Positions 15,913 to 25,148 of a stretch of DNA of 64,000 bases are shown in pieces. The translations under genes were made by a program, and so were the position numbers. Under the pieces are notes generated by a model. It was not told the DNA's origin. It did not search any database and was given only the letters and a program-made list of their open reading frames with translations. How positions within the stretch are numbered: position 1 is the first letter of the stretch; every line of letters starts with the position of its first letter. Source of the stretch: Verrucomicrobiota bacterium (lineage in GTDB: Bacteria; Verrucomicrobiota; Verrucomicrobiia; Limisphaerales; J093); assembly GCA_022710935.1 (NCBI GenBank), contig JAKLFY010000018.1, forward strand, positions 1 through 64,000, given 5' to 3'.

Positions 15913-17007
15913 ATGACAACGGATCTCGTTCTGGCCCCGCAGAATTTGCCTCCGGTGTTCGCTTCCCGCCCTTTCCCGACCGTGATCCTCCAGGCCGGCC
16001 CCGCTGCCTCCCGGCGCTTCGTCGAGTTTTTCACGGCCAACATCCGAAACCCAAACACACGCGCCGCTTACGCCCGGGCGGTTGGCCAGTTCATGGAATG
16101 GTGCGAGGCCAGGGACCTTTCGCTAAAAGACCTCTCGCCGTTTCTTGTGGCCGCGTACGTCGAGGAACTGTCGCAACGCGACCCCAGGGAACGCCCTGTG
16201 TGCCGGCGGACGCCGGCGGGCCGCTCGTTCACGGCGACCACCTCCACCCGCCCCCTTGCCCCCCCGGCAGTCAAGCAGCACCTCGCGGCCATCCGCATGC
16301 TTTTTGACTGGCTTGTGGTTGGCCAGGTGATGCCCTTTAACCCGGCCTCATCGGTCCGAGGCCCAAAACACGTCGTAAAACGAGGGAAAACTCCGGTGCT
16401 GTCCGCCGAGGACGCTCGACTGCTGCTGGATTCGATCCCGCTCACCCGCAAGGTCCCTCAACACGAAGGGGAAGACACCGTCGCGGATCTCGTTGGCCTT
16501 CGGGACCGGGCTTTCATCGGCGTCATGGTCTTTTCCTTCGCGCGTGTCGGCGCCGTGTGCGGGATGAAGGTTGAAGACTATTACCAGAACGGCAAACGCT
16601 GCTGGTTTCGACTCCATGAAAAGGGCGGGAAATTCCACGAAGTTCCTGCCCACCACAACGCTCGGGCATACCTCGACGAGTACCTTTCGGCATCGGGCAT
16701 CGCCGACCAGAAGAAGACCCCTCTCTTCCGGGCGGCTGCAGGCCGGACCAACACGCTTTCAGACAGCGGCGTCAGCCGCACGGATGTCTTTCGGATGATC
16801 AAACGCCGTGTCGTTGCCGCAGGACTTCCGGCGCGCATTTGCTGCCACACCTTTCGCGCCACTGGCATCACCGCTTACCTCGAAAACGGCGGCACCATCG
16901 ATAACGCCCAGGCCATTGCCGCCCACGAAAGTCCGAGAACCACAAAACTTTACGACCGGACAAGTGACGAGCTTACGCTCGATGAGATTGAACGGATTGC
17001 CATCTGA
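15913..17007 (+). CDS. Tyrosine recombinase/integrase
   Basis: 364 residues. The N-terminal SAM-like domain (about 30-150) has NPNTRAAYARAVGQFMEWCE and an unusual 25-residue basic insert around residues 90-114. The catalytic residues are all seen: R211 (FSFARVGAVCGM), K240 (HEKGGKFHEVP), H312 and R315 (CCHTFRATGITAYL), H338 (AAHESPRTTKLY) and nucleophile Y347. It looks active. It is 21 bp after the VapB-like gene and may share its transcript. The SSP is XerC/D-like but not the housekeeping XerC/D by sequence; probably mobilises or once mobilised this accessory segment. Confidence 0.9.
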   Translation: MTTDLVLAPQNLPPVFASRPFPTVILQAGPAASRRFVEFFTANIRNPNTRAAYARAVGQFMEWCEARDLSLKDLSPFLVAAYVEELSQRDPRERPVCRRTPAGRSFTATTSTRPLAPPAVKQHLAAIRMLFDWLVVGQVMPFNPASSVRGPKHVVKRGKTPVLSAEDARLLLDSIPLTRKVPQHEGEDTVADLVGLRDRAFIGVMVFSFARVGAVCGMKVEDYYQNGKRCWFRLHEKGGKFHEVPAHHNARAYLDEYLSASGIADQKKTPLFRAAAGRTNTLSDSGVSRTDVFRMIKRRVVAAGLPARICCHTFRATGITAYLENGGTIDNAQAIAAHESPRTTKLYDRTSDELTLDEIERIAI

Positions 17008-17167
17008 CTCGTTGTCAACCTCCGTTTCGAAAACCCCGAGACGCCGAGACGCCTGGCACCAAACTCGCTATCATTCGCTCGCGCTGTCACCCCAACGTCG
17101 CTTCGTGCTGGGCTTCCGGCGTGAGTTTGCGCGTGAGCTCGTTCGTCCGGTTGTTCGTTGGGTTGAC

Positions 17168-17239
17168 CTAGCCTGCATCTCTCACCGCTTTTTCCACCGC
17201 GAAGCCGGGGTTCTCAAGAGAAGTCAGCATGCAGGCTAG
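17168..17239. repeat. Family B inverted-repeat element (B7)
   Basis: 72 bp with perfect 11-bp ends CTAGCCTGCAT / ATGCAGGCTAG; a T/A pair replaces the usual C/G pair at both ends, so pairing is kept. The right end supplies the stop codon of tsf (CTA at 17236-17238 is TAG on the minus strand). The stretch 17008-17167 between the recombinase and this element has no gene. Confidence 0.8.
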
Positions 17240-18084
17240 GAAGCGAAGGCCTCGCCGACCTGGAATCGGACGAACCGGCGAATCGTGATTTCATCGTCGA
17301 GTTGCTTCGCCACGGTCGCCAGGTGCTCGCGCACCGTGATCTCGGAATTGCGTTTGACGAAGCCCTGATCGAGCAGGCAGGCCGTCTGGAAGAACTTCTC
17401 GAGTTTGCCCTCGATGATCTTGGCCAGGGCCGCAGGCGGCTTGTTCTTGAGCAGATCCGAGGCGGCGACGATCTCCTTCTCCTTCGCCACAATGGCGGGA
17501 TCCACCTGTTCGCGCGAGACGGCGGCCGGGCTGGCGGCGGCGATCTGCAGCGTGATATCCTTGACCAACTGCCGAAAGTCGTCGCGGGTCGTGGTGGCCT
17601 CGTTTCCGGCCCCGACCTCGACCAGCACGCCGACCTTGGCGCCGGTGTGGATGTACGCGGCCACCAGGCCGTTCCCCGAGACCTCGAACCGCTGATGCCG
17701 CGCGATCTTGATGTTCTCGCGGATGCGCGCGACGGCGTCCGTGCGCAGCGTCTCGAGATCCGCCGCCGGATTCTCGGCCAGCGCGCGCACCGCCTGATCG
17801 CAGAAGGCGCGGAACATTTCGTTCTTGGCGACGAAATCGCTCTCGCAATTCACTTCGAGCAGCACGCCCACGCGCGCGCCGGGAAGGATGCACTGGGCGA
17901 TGGCGCCCTCCCGAGCCTCGCGCTGCGCCTTCTTCGCCGCGGTGGCGACGCCCCGTTTGCGGAGCAAATCGACCGCGGCGGCGAGGTCACCATTTGTTTC
18001 CACCAGCGCTTTCTTGCAGTCCATCATGCCGGCGCTGGTCATTTCGCGCAGCTTGACAACCAGGGTTGCACTAATTTCAGCCAT
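17236..18084 (-). CDS. tsf: Translation elongation factor Ts
   Basis: 282 residues, normal for the family. EF-Ts recharges EF-Tu with GTP. The UBA-like N-terminus is clear: KLREMTSAGMMDCKKALVET, NGDLAAAVDLLRKRGVATAA (in the family TGAGMMDCKKAL). Two core repeats follow (GVLLEVNCESDFVAKNEMFR and VAAYIHTGAKVGVLVEVGAG), with the coiled-coil region after them, ending RFVRFQVGEAFAS. Second gene of the leftward rpsB-tsf operon, 90 bp after rpsB. Its stop is supplied by repeat B7. Confidence 0.97.
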   Translation of the reverse strand: MAEISATLVVKLREMTSAGMMDCKKALVETNGDLAAAVDLLRKRGVATAAKKAQREAREGAIAQCILPGARVGVLLEVNCESDFVAKNEMFRAFCDQAVRALAENPAADLETLRTDAVARIRENIKIARHQRFEVSGNGLVAAYIHTGAKVGVLVEVGAGNEATTTRDDFRQLVKDITLQIAAASPAAVSREQVDPAIVAKEKEIVAASDLLKNKPPAALAKIIEGKLEKFFQTACLLDQGFVKRNSEITVREHLATVAKQLDDEITIRRFVRFQVGEAFAS

Positions 18085-18174
18085 ACAAAAACAGTCTCTT
18101 CAGGTGTGTTCGGACACGCGGTGGCGGCGCGTGGCCCGTCGCCAGGCCGCCCGTGTGTCCTCGAATTCGCTTCT

Positions 18175-19065
18175 TCAGTTCGCCGGGGGGGCGGCCGGAG
18201 GCACAACAGGCTGAACCTCGGGCGCCAACACCGGCACGGGTAGCGGCGCGGCGGGAATCGCCTCGACCGGCGGCGCCGGTTCTGCGGCGGGGGCGGTTGC
18301 GCCCTCGGGCGCCGCGGGCTGGGCCGGCGTCTCGGCGGCGGCTTTTTCCGCCTCGGTGACACGTCGGGCGTGCTTGGCCTCGTACTCGGCGCGGGCCTGG
18401 CCGATCGTCTGGGTGATCAAGGCGAGAATGATGCGCACGGACCGGATGGCGTCATCATTGCCGGCAATCGGATAGTCCGCTTCGGTGGGGTCGCAGTTGG
18501 TGTCGACGATGGCCACGACCGGGATGCGGAGGCGGCGCGCCTCGGCGACGGCGTTGTGTTCGCGCTTGATGTCGACGACGAACAGGGCGCTCGGCAGCGC
18601 CTCCATGTCGCGGATGCCGTCCAGGTTCTTGAGCAGCCGGGCGAGTTCGCGCCGGAACATCGATTGCTCCTGCTTGCCATAATTGCCGATCGAGCCGTCG
18701 GCCAACATCTTCTCGATTTCGCGCAGGCGCCCCATCGACCGTTTGATGGTCTTCATGTTGGTCAGGGTGCCCCCCAGCCAGCGCTCGGTCACGCAGGGCT
18801 GCCCGCACATCTTGGCCGAGTCCTTCACGGCCTCCTGCGCCTGTTTCTTCGTGCCCACGAAGAGCACCTGGCCGCCGCGCTCGACGACCTCCCTGAGGAA
18901 ACTGCAGGCCGTTTCCAGTTGAACCTGCGTCTTCCCCAAATCGATGATATGAATCCCGTTGCGCGCATCGAAGATGAAAGGCTTCATCTTCGGATTCCAG
19001 CGACGGGTCTGATGGCCGAAATGAACACCGGCCTCGAGCAGTTCTTTGATGCCTACGCTAATCAC
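18175..19065 (-). CDS. rpsB: 30S ribosomal protein S2
   Basis: 296 residues from a GTG start at 19065, chosen because IGIKELLEAGVHFGHQTRRW-type sequence (VGIKELLEAGVHFGHQTRRW) begins there and a GGGAAG ribosome-binding site is 4 bases upstream. S2 motifs IHIIDLGKTQVQLE, FVGTKKQAQEAV, WLGGTLTNMKTI and VDTNCDPTEADYPI are present. From about residue 235 there is an Ala/Pro/Glu-rich tail (PAAPEGATAPAAEPAPPVEA) of some 50 residues beyond the E. coli length; such low-complexity tails occur in this phylum. First gene of the rpsB-tsf operon. Confidence 0.97.
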   Translation of the reverse strand: MISVGIKELLEAGVHFGHQTRRWNPKMKPFIFDARNGIHIIDLGKTQVQLETACSFLREVVERGGQVLFVGTKKQAQEAVKDSAKMCGQPCVTERWLGGTLTNMKTIKRSMGRLREIEKMLADGSIGNYGKQEQSMFRRELARLLKNLDGIRDMEALPSALFVVDIKREHNAVAEARRLRIPVVAIVDTNCDPTEADYPIAGNDDAIRSVRIILALITQTIGQARAEYEAKHARRVTEAEKAAAETPAQPAAPEGATAPAAEPAPPVEAIPAAPLPVPVLAPEVQPVVPPAAPPAN

Positions 19066-19333
19066 ATTCTTCCCTGGGTTCGCAGTCCGCCCATCCGCCG
19101 GCGAACCATCCCGCGGGACACGGGATTGTGTCTTTTGTTCTTGTGGCGCCCCGCGCCCACTCAGGCCCGGGATTCAACGCCGTGATCGCTTTCGCAACCC
19201 GCCCCCCCAACCGGGCGCCGCGGGCTGCGAAAGAAGTGGGAGAATACCAGAGCCCGTGAGGCGTGCAATGCCAATCTCAGCGCCGTTTTGCGTTGCCTTA
19301 CCCGTGCCGTCCATGTCAGAGCATGGCGCGACA

Positions 19334-19528
19334 ATGAACAAGAAACTGGTCCTGTTTTCGGAACTCGCCCTGGCCATCGCGGGCGTGTTTGTCTTTCGGG
19401 GGCTCTGGATGCTCCTGGACAGGGTGGCGTTCATGCACACAACCCCCGCCCTCTGGCTGTCGCTCGTGTTCGGAAGCGCCGTGACTGTCTGGGCCTTGAA
19501 CTGTCTCCTCAAGCAGGAGGCAGAGTGA
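19334..19528 (+). CDS. Small two-span membrane protein
   Basis: 64 residues from the ATG at 19334 (MNKKLVLFSELALAIAGVFV); an in-frame ATG at 19313 would add seven residues. Two hydrophobic segments (VLFSELALAIAGVFVFRGLW and ALWLSLVFGSAVTVWALNCLL) flank a short loop with LLDRVAFMHTT. No motif identifies a function. It is 21 bp before mrpA and runs in the same direction, so it may belong to the antiporter operon as an accessory membrane peptide. Confidence 0.6.
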   Translation: MNKKLVLFSELALAIAGVFVFRGLWMLLDRVAFMHTTPALWLSLVFGSAVTVWALNCLLKQEAE

Positions 19529-19549
19529 CGAACTGAAAGTTGCCTCGCG

Positions 19550-21961
19550 ATGGATGCGACCGAACTGTGCGTCGCGCTTGCGCTCGGCCTGCCGTTGCTC
19601 GGCAGCCCGCTGATTGCGCTGGCCGGGCGCCGGCTTGGCTCGCGCGTCGGCTGGCTGGCCCTGGCGTTTCCTCTGATCTCGACCGGCGCGCTGTTGACGC
19701 TGGCGGCCGGTGTCGGCCGGATGCCGCGGCGCGTTGTCGAATGGCCGTGGATTCCCACCCTGGGACTGAACCTGTCGTTCCTGGTGGACGGTCTCTCGCT
19801 GTTTTTCGGGCTGATCGTGAGCGCGATGGGATGCCTGGTGGTCTTCCACGCCATCTTCTATCTGGGCCGCGACGCGAAGCACGCGGGCCGGTTTCATGCC
19901 ACCATGGTGCTGTTCATGGCGGCGATGCTGGGCACCGTGTTCGCCAACCATCTCCTGCTGCTCTTCGTCTTCTGGGAACTCACGGGGATCGCGTCGTTTC
20001 TCCTGATCGGCTTCCTGCACGAGCAGAAGGAGGCGCGCGTCGGGGCGCGCCAGGCGCTGCTTGTCACAGGGTCGACGGGACTGGCGCTGCTCGTCGGCGC
20101 GGTGTTGGTGCAGCAGGTCTCCGGCACGGGCCGCCTCGATGCCCTGCTCTCCGCCCAACTGCCGTGGGAGCAGCACGGGTCCCTGCTGACGGCGGCGATG
20201 CTCTTGCTGCTGCTCGGCGCGTTTGGCAAATCGGCGCAACTGCCCTTCCACTTCTGGCTGCCCAACGCCATGACGGCCCCGACGCCGGTGAGCGCCTATC
20301 TCCACTCCGCCACGATGGTGAAGCTGGGCGTGTTTCTGGTGGCGCGCATCTACCCGCTGTTTGTCGAGGCCGAGCCCTGGGCGCCCTTGCTGGGGACGAT
20401 CGCCTTCACCACCATGATTCTGGGCGCGGTGCTGGCGTTGTTGTCGCACGACCTGAAGGCCATCCTTGCCTACTCGACCGTGAGCCAGCTCGGCTACCTG
20501 ATCGGCTACTATGGTCTTGGCCCGGCCGACGGCGTCGAGTGCGACTACCTCCACATCCTCAATCACGTCTTCTACAAGGGCGGCCTCTTCATGATCGTCG
20601 GCATCGTCGCGCACGCGGCGGGCATCCGCGACATCCGCCAACTGGGCGGGCTGTTCGGGCGGATGCCGCTGCTGGGCGTCGCGACCCTCGTGGCGGCGGC
20701 GACGATGGCGGGGATTCCGGGCACGACGGGGTTTCTGAGCAAGGAGATGATGCTCAAGGAGATTTTCGGCGCCCTGCGGGATCACGACGCGCTCGGCCTG
20801 TACGCCACGGCCTGCGTGGCGTTGACCTCGGTGGTGAAAGTCGCGTTCTCCGTCCGGCTTTTCGCGAACATCTTCCTCGGGCCAATGCCGTCCCGGATCC
20901 AGCGGCATTTCCACGCCCCCTCGATCGGGATGCAACTGCCGCCCGCAATCCTGGCCGGGTGCGCCCTGGGGCTCGGCCTCTTCCCGGGAGTGCTCGACGC
21001 ACCGCTCCGGGCGCTGGCGGTCGAGGGGGTGAACCGCCCGCAACACCTGTCGTTGTGGCATGGGTTCACCCTGGAACTGGCGGTGAGCAGCCTGGTGGTT
21101 GCGCTCGGTTTCGGCCTCTACTGGCTTGGGGAACGGACGCGATGGCGCTGGCACATCATCCCGCGCGCGCTGCGTTTCGACCTGGCCTTCGAGGCCGGTC
21201 TCGAGGCCTTTTCCGGGTTCACCGTGCGAGTGACCCGCGTCCTGCGCTCGGACCGTCCGGTCGATTATCTCCCGATCCTGATCGCCTTTGCCGTGGGCCT
21301 GGTGGGCGGCACGCTGCTCTGGAATCTGCCGCGCCTCGCCGGCCTGCTCATGCCGGACTGGACGGCGGTCCATCCTCTGCGGACAATGGTGGCGGCGTTG
21401 ATTGCGCTGGCGCTTGTCGGGGTGCTGGTGTTGCGGAGTTGGACAGCGCAGCTCCTCTCGCTGGGGGTGGCGGGATTCCTCACGTGCTTCTATTTCGTTC
21501 TCTACCGCGCGCCGGATCTCGCCTTGACGCAGATCCTGGTCGAGACGGTGACGCTGTTGCTGGTGCTTCTGCTCCTGGCCCGATTCCCCCGCTCCGCCCA
21601 GGCCGGCGAAGAGGCGCGCAGACCGGCGCCGCTGCGTCGTCTTTTCCACGCGCTCCTGGCGCTGGGCGTGGGGGGGACGGTGACGGCGCTGGTGCTGATG
21701 GTCACGGCGGATCCGCATCCCGAGCCGATCGGACGCGGTCTACTCGAACAGACGATTCCGCTGGCCAAGGGCAGCAACGCCGTCAACACCATCCTGGTGG
21801 ACTTCCGGGGATTCGACACCCTGGGCGAAATCACCGTGCTTGTCATTGCGTCGCTGGGGTGCCTGGGCCTGCTCATGCGCTATAAGCGCACGCCGGAGGA
21901 ATACAGGCAGGGACCGCTCGGCCCGCCGGGGGCCGGCTTTGCCAATGAACCGGAGGAATAG
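19550..21961 (+). CDS. mrpA: Mrp Na+/H+ antiporter subunit A
   Basis: 803 residues. MrpA is the largest subunit of the multi-protein cation/proton antiporter and is homologous to NuoL of complex I. The proton-channel core is seen around LFVFWELTGIASFLLIGFLH (the conserved Glu in the WE pair), STGLALLVGA, QLPFHFWLPNAMTAPTPVSA (the HFWLPNAM motif with lysine equivalents nearby), and LHSATMVKLGVFLVAR. The C-terminal third holds the MrpA-specific extra domain with DUF4040-like spans (LTCFYFVLYRAPDLALTQIL). It starts the seven-gene operon; mrpB begins two bases after its stop. Confidence 0.95.
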   Translation: MDATELCVALALGLPLLGSPLIALAGRRLGSRVGWLALAFPLISTGALLTLAAGVGRMPRRVVEWPWIPTLGLNLSFLVDGLSLFFGLIVSAMGCLVVFHAIFYLGRDAKHAGRFHATMVLFMAAMLGTVFANHLLLLFVFWELTGIASFLLIGFLHEQKEARVGARQALLVTGSTGLALLVGAVLVQQVSGTGRLDALLSAQLPWEQHGSLLTAAMLLLLLGAFGKSAQLPFHFWLPNAMTAPTPVSAYLHSATMVKLGVFLVARIYPLFVEAEPWAPLLGTIAFTTMILGAVLALLSHDLKAILAYSTVSQLGYLIGYYGLGPADGVECDYLHILNHVFYKGGLFMIVGIVAHAAGIRDIRQLGGLFGRMPLLGVATLVAAATMAGIPGTTGFLSKEMMLKEIFGALRDHDALGLYATACVALTSVVKVAFSVRLFANIFLGPMPSRIQRHFHAPSIGMQLPPAILAGCALGLGLFPGVLDAPLRALAVEGVNRPQHLSLWHGFTLELAVSSLVVALGFGLYWLGERTRWRWHIIPRALRFDLAFEAGLEAFSGFTVRVTRVLRSDRPVDYLPILIAFAVGLVGGTLLWNLPRLAGLLMPDWTAVHPLRTMVAALIALALVGVLVLRSWTAQLLSLGVAGFLTCFYFVLYRAPDLALTQILVETVTLLLVLLLLARFPRSAQAGEEARRPAPLRRLFHALLALGVGGTVTALVLMVTADPHPEPIGRGLLEQTIPLAKGSNAVNTILVDFRGFDTLGEITVLVIASLGCLGLLMRYKRTPEEYRQGPLGPPGAGFANEPEE

Positions 21962-21962
21962 G

Positions 21963-22517
21963 ATGTCCGGACTGCGCTCATACATCTTCAAGGCGGCGGT
22001 GCGCCTCCTGTTCTTCCTGGTGAATGTCTTCGCGCTCTACCTGCTGCTGCGCGGCCACAACCTGCCCGGCGGCGGGTTCATCGCGGGCCTCGCCTCGGCC
22101 ATTGCGCTCGTCCTGCTGAGCCTGGCCATCGGGCTCGAGGAACTGCACCGGGTGATGCGGTTCGATCCGATGCGCATGGCCGCGGCCGGCTTGGCCATGG
22201 CGGCGGTCACGGGCGCCGCGCCGCTGCTGTTCGGGCGTCCGTTCCTCGAGCACTTCGACGCCCATCTGACGGGCCTGCCCCTGCTGGGCGAACTGCACGT
22301 CGGCACCGCCCTGGCATTCGACATCGGCGTGTTTCTTGTGGTGGTGGGCATTGCGTGCAAGATCATGTTCGCGCTGGGCAAGTCCACGCAACGCCTGCGC
22401 GCGCTTGTCGCCGAGGAGGAAAGGCGCTACAGCGCGCCTGTCGAACAGCCGATCGAGGAGGAACCGCCCATCCGCGCCGCAACGAACCCCTCAACCCCAT
22501 CTCCCCATGTCTCTTGA
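21963..22517 (+). CDS. mrpB: Mrp antiporter subunit B
   Basis: 184 residues. The start at 21963 (MSGLRSYIFKAAVRLLFFLV) gives the family motif NVFALYLLLRGHNLPGGGFI, where the HNxPGGGF loop is the hallmark of MrpB/MnhB. Four spans, then a charged C-terminal tail (LVAEEERRYSAPVEQPIEEE) longer than in small MrpB proteins. The 3' end overlaps mrpC by 11 bp. Confidence 0.95.
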   Translation: MSGLRSYIFKAAVRLLFFLVNVFALYLLLRGHNLPGGGFIAGLASAIALVLLSLAIGLEELHRVMRFDPMRMAAAGLAMAAVTGAAPLLFGRPFLEHFDAHLTGLPLLGELHVGTALAFDIGVFLVVVGIACKIMFALGKSTQRLRALVAEEERRYSAPVEQPIEEEPPIRAATNPSTPSPHVS

Positions 22518-22854
22518 GACCGCCGTGCTCGTCGGAGTGATGTTCAGCGTCGCCACCTATTTGGTGCTGCAACGAAGCTTCGTCCGGATCCTGTTCGGAT
22601 TTCTGATCCTGACCAATGCCGCGAATCTGGTCTTGCTCGCCATGTCCGGGCGGCCGGACGGCAAGCGCGGCCCGGTTGTGCTGGATCCATCCGCTCCGAT
22701 GGTGGACCCGCTGCCGCAGGCGCTCATCCTGACAGCCATCGTCATCGGCTTCGGCGTGGCGGCCTACCTGGTGTTCCTGCTCTACCGCCTGTTCCTCGAC
22801 CAGAAGACGACGAACGCGGCGGATTTGTACGAGGAACCGGAGTCGAATTCCTGA
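22507..22854 (+). CDS. mrpC: Mrp antiporter subunit C
   Basis: 115 residues, three membrane spans, homologous to NuoK. Family features are ILFGFLILTNAANLVLLAMS and DPLPQALILTAIVIGFGVAA; the Glu/Asp positions used by NuoK for proton passage are replaced as is usual in MrpC. Overlaps mrpB by 11 bp and ends 7 bp before mrpD. Confidence 0.95.
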   Translation: MSLETAVLVGVMFSVATYLVLQRSFVRILFGFLILTNAANLVLLAMSGRPDGKRGPVVLDPSAPMVDPLPQALILTAIVIGFGVAAYLVFLLYRLFLDQKTTNAADLYEEPESNS

Positions 22855-22861
22855 GGGCTCG

Positions 22862-24373
22862 ATGAACTGGCCTGTCGCCCCCATTCTGCTGCCGCTGTTC
22901 ACGGCGCTTGCCGCCCTTTTCTGGGGGCGGCCCGGCGTCGGGCGCCGCTCTCTGGTGGCGGGATCGGCGGCGGCCCAGCTTGCCGTGTCGCTCGGCCTGG
23001 TCTGCGCGACTCTCGAGGGGCGCATCTTCGTCCTCGGGCTGGGCGCCTGGCCGGCCCGCTTCGGCATTGTGCTGGTGGTGGACTTGCTCTCCGCGCTGAT
23101 GTTGGCGCTCTCGACGCTGGTGGCGCTGGCGTCGGTGCTCTACGCCTACGCCGAGTCCCCGACGCGCGCGGAGCATCCGTTGCGCGCGCCGCTGACGCAA
23201 TTCCTGGTCATGGGCATCAACCTCACGTTCTGCACGGGCGACCTGTTCAATCTCTTCGTCGCGTTCGAGATCATGCTCATTGCGTCCTACGCCCTGCTCA
23301 CGCTCGAAGCGGACGATTGGGACATCAAGCACGCCTTTCCCTACGTGGGCATCAACCTGTTCGGCAGCGCGCTCTTTCTCAGCGCCTGCGGCCTGACCTA
23401 CGCGCTGTTCGGCACACTGAACTTCGCCCAGATCGCCCTGCGCGCCGCCCCGTGCGCCGACGATCCCCGCCTTTGGGTTCTGGCGCTTCTGCTGATTGTC
23501 GTCTTCGGCATCAAAGCCGGGCTTTTTCCGCTCTATTACTGGCTGCCGAACAGTTACCCCACGCTGCCGATTCCGACCTCGGCGCTGTTCGCGGGTATGT
23601 TGACCAAGGTGGGCGTTTACGTCCTGCTGCGGATCTTCGGCACGGTTCTGCCCCATGAACTTGCGTTCGCCCACACGCTGCTGGCGGTGATGGGCGGCGC
23701 GACCATGCTGCTGGCGGTGATGGGCGCGATTGCGCGCAACTTCATTCGCGGCATTCTCTCGTTCCACATCCTGAGCCAGATCGGCTTCATGGTGTTGGCC
23801 ATTGGCCTGTTCACGCCCCTGTCAGTGGCCGCCTGCATCCTCTACATCATCCATCACATCGTAGTGAAATCCTCCCTGTTCCTGATCGGCGGCGTGGCGA
23901 TGCGGCTGAATGGAACCGACGACCTCGAACGCATGGGCAATCTCTGGAAACGCACGCCGTGGCTGGGCGCGCTCTTCCTCTGCCAGGCCCTGTCGCTGGC
24001 GGGACTTCCGCCCTTGAGCGGTTTTTGGGGCAAGTACCTGATTGTCGTCGCCGGCCTGGAACAGGCGCAATACGCGCTGGTCGCCGTGTCCATCCTCGCC
24101 AGCATTCTGACCCTGTTCAGCATGGTGAAGATCTGGAACGGGGCATTCTGGACCGGATCGGATCGCGTGCCCGTGCGGACGAGCGACTGGCGGTGGCGGG
24201 CCATGACGGCGGTGGTGGCGGGGCTGACCTGCGTGTCGCTGGCGATCGGGCTGGGCGCGGAGGGCGTTGTGCAGATCGCGATCGAGGCCGCCGAGCGCCT
24301 CCTCGATCAGCACGCCTATGCCGACGCCGCCCTCGGTTTCCTCGGCAAGACGGCCGCAAACCCCATTCCATGA
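22862..24373 (+). CDS. mrpD: Mrp antiporter subunit D
   Basis: 503 residues, NuoN/NuoL-like antiporter module. Proton-path motifs: NLFVAFEIMLIASYALLTLE (Glu in the first half channel), VFGIKAGLFPLYYWLPNSYP (central Lys), ALFAGMLTKVGVYVLLRIFG, and LAGLPPLSGFWGKYLIVVAG (C-terminal Lys). About 14 spans. Its stop overlaps the mrpE start (ATGA at 24370). Confidence 0.95.
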   Translation: MNWPVAPILLPLFTALAALFWGRPGVGRRSLVAGSAAAQLAVSLGLVCATLEGRIFVLGLGAWPARFGIVLVVDLLSALMLALSTLVALASVLYAYAESPTRAEHPLRAPLTQFLVMGINLTFCTGDLFNLFVAFEIMLIASYALLTLEADDWDIKHAFPYVGINLFGSALFLSACGLTYALFGTLNFAQIALRAAPCADDPRLWVLALLLIVVFGIKAGLFPLYYWLPNSYPTLPIPTSALFAGMLTKVGVYVLLRIFGTVLPHELAFAHTLLAVMGGATMLLAVMGAIARNFIRGILSFHILSQIGFMVLAIGLFTPLSVAACILYIIHHIVVKSSLFLIGGVAMRLNGTDDLERMGNLWKRTPWLGALFLCQALSLAGLPPLSGFWGKYLIVVAGLEQAQYALVAVSILASILTLFSMVKIWNGAFWTGSDRVPVRTSDWRWRAMTAVVAGLTCVSLAIGLGAEGVVQIAIEAAERLLDQHAYADAALGFLGKTAANPIP

Positions 24374-24846
24374 AGTCCTTCGCCCTCAACCTGCTCATTG
24401 CCGTCATCTGGCTGCTGCTGGCCCCCGAGCCGTCGGCGGGCGCGTTCGCGCTGGGCTGCCTGCTCGGATTCGCCCTGCTGGGCGTCTTTCGCCCCGTGCT
24501 GGGCAGCGGCGACTACATCCGGCGGGTGTTCGCCCTGGGCCGCTTTCTGCTGGTGTTCACCTGGGAGTTCCTGGCCGCGAACGTCAATGTCGTCTGGACC
24601 GTCCTGTTCCGCGCGCGGACCTCGCTGAATCCCAACTTCGTCACCTACGATGTGGCAGGGCTGAGGCCTTTCGAGATCCTGCTGCTTTCCCATTGCATTT
24701 CCCTCACCCCCGGCTCGACGACAGTCCAGGTGACCGACGACTTTCAGACCCTTGTGCTGCACACACTCGATGTGGGGGATCCGGCCGCCGTGCGCGCCCG
24801 GCTCGATCGTGTGCTCAAGCGCGGCATCCTGAGTTTCACCCGATGA
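24370..24846 (+). CDS. mrpE: Mrp antiporter subunit E
   Basis: 158 residues. MrpE/MnhE proteins have two or three N-terminal spans (LLIAVIWLLLAPEPSAGAFA, LGCLLGFALLGVF) followed by a conserved soluble part with LLSHCISLTPGSTTVQVTDD, which matches the family LTPGT motif (here LTPGST). Start overlaps the mrpD stop; stop overlaps the mrpF start, both as ATGA. Confidence 0.95.
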   Translation: MKSFALNLLIAVIWLLLAPEPSAGAFALGCLLGFALLGVFRPVLGSGDYIRRVFALGRFLLVFTWEFLAANVNVVWTVLFRARTSLNPNFVTYDVAGLRPFEILLLSHCISLTPGSTTVQVTDDFQTLVLHTLDVGDPAAVRARLDRVLKRGILSFTR

Positions 24847-25148
24847 TGACGATCACCCTTTACGCGGCGTTCGGGATTCTGGGCCTGGCGATTGTCCTTG
24901 GCCTCCTGCGGCTGGCGCGCGGCCCGACAGTGATCGACCGCATTCTCGCGTTCGACCTGATCACGACCTGCGCGGTCGGCATGATCGTGCTGCTCTGCAT
25001 CCAATGGAAGACGGCTCTCTACCTTGAACTGATTCTGGTTTTCTCACTCCTCGGGTTCTGCGGCACCGTCGCCTTCGTCCATTACCTGAGCCGCACCCAG
25101 GATCTCGAACTGCCCGACCGGCCCGGAGGGAAGAGCGGACATGAATGA
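24843..25148 (+). CDS. mrpF: Mrp antiporter subunit F
   Basis: 101 residues, three spans. The signature LARGPTVIDRILAFDLITTC (GPTxxDRIxAxD) is the MrpF/MnhF/PhaF motif. Overlaps mrpE by four bases and mrpG by eight bases. Confidence 0.95.
   Translation: MMTITLYAAFGILGLAIVLGLLRLARGPTVIDRILAFDLITTCAVGMIVLLCIQWKTALYLELILVFSLLGFCGTVAFVHYLSRTQDLELPDRPGGKSGHE

Noticed and set aside
19316-21718. 800-codon open frame opposite mrpA
   Set aside because: GC-rich shadow; the translation is rich in Gln, Arg and His with no domain, and mrpA on the other strand is clear.
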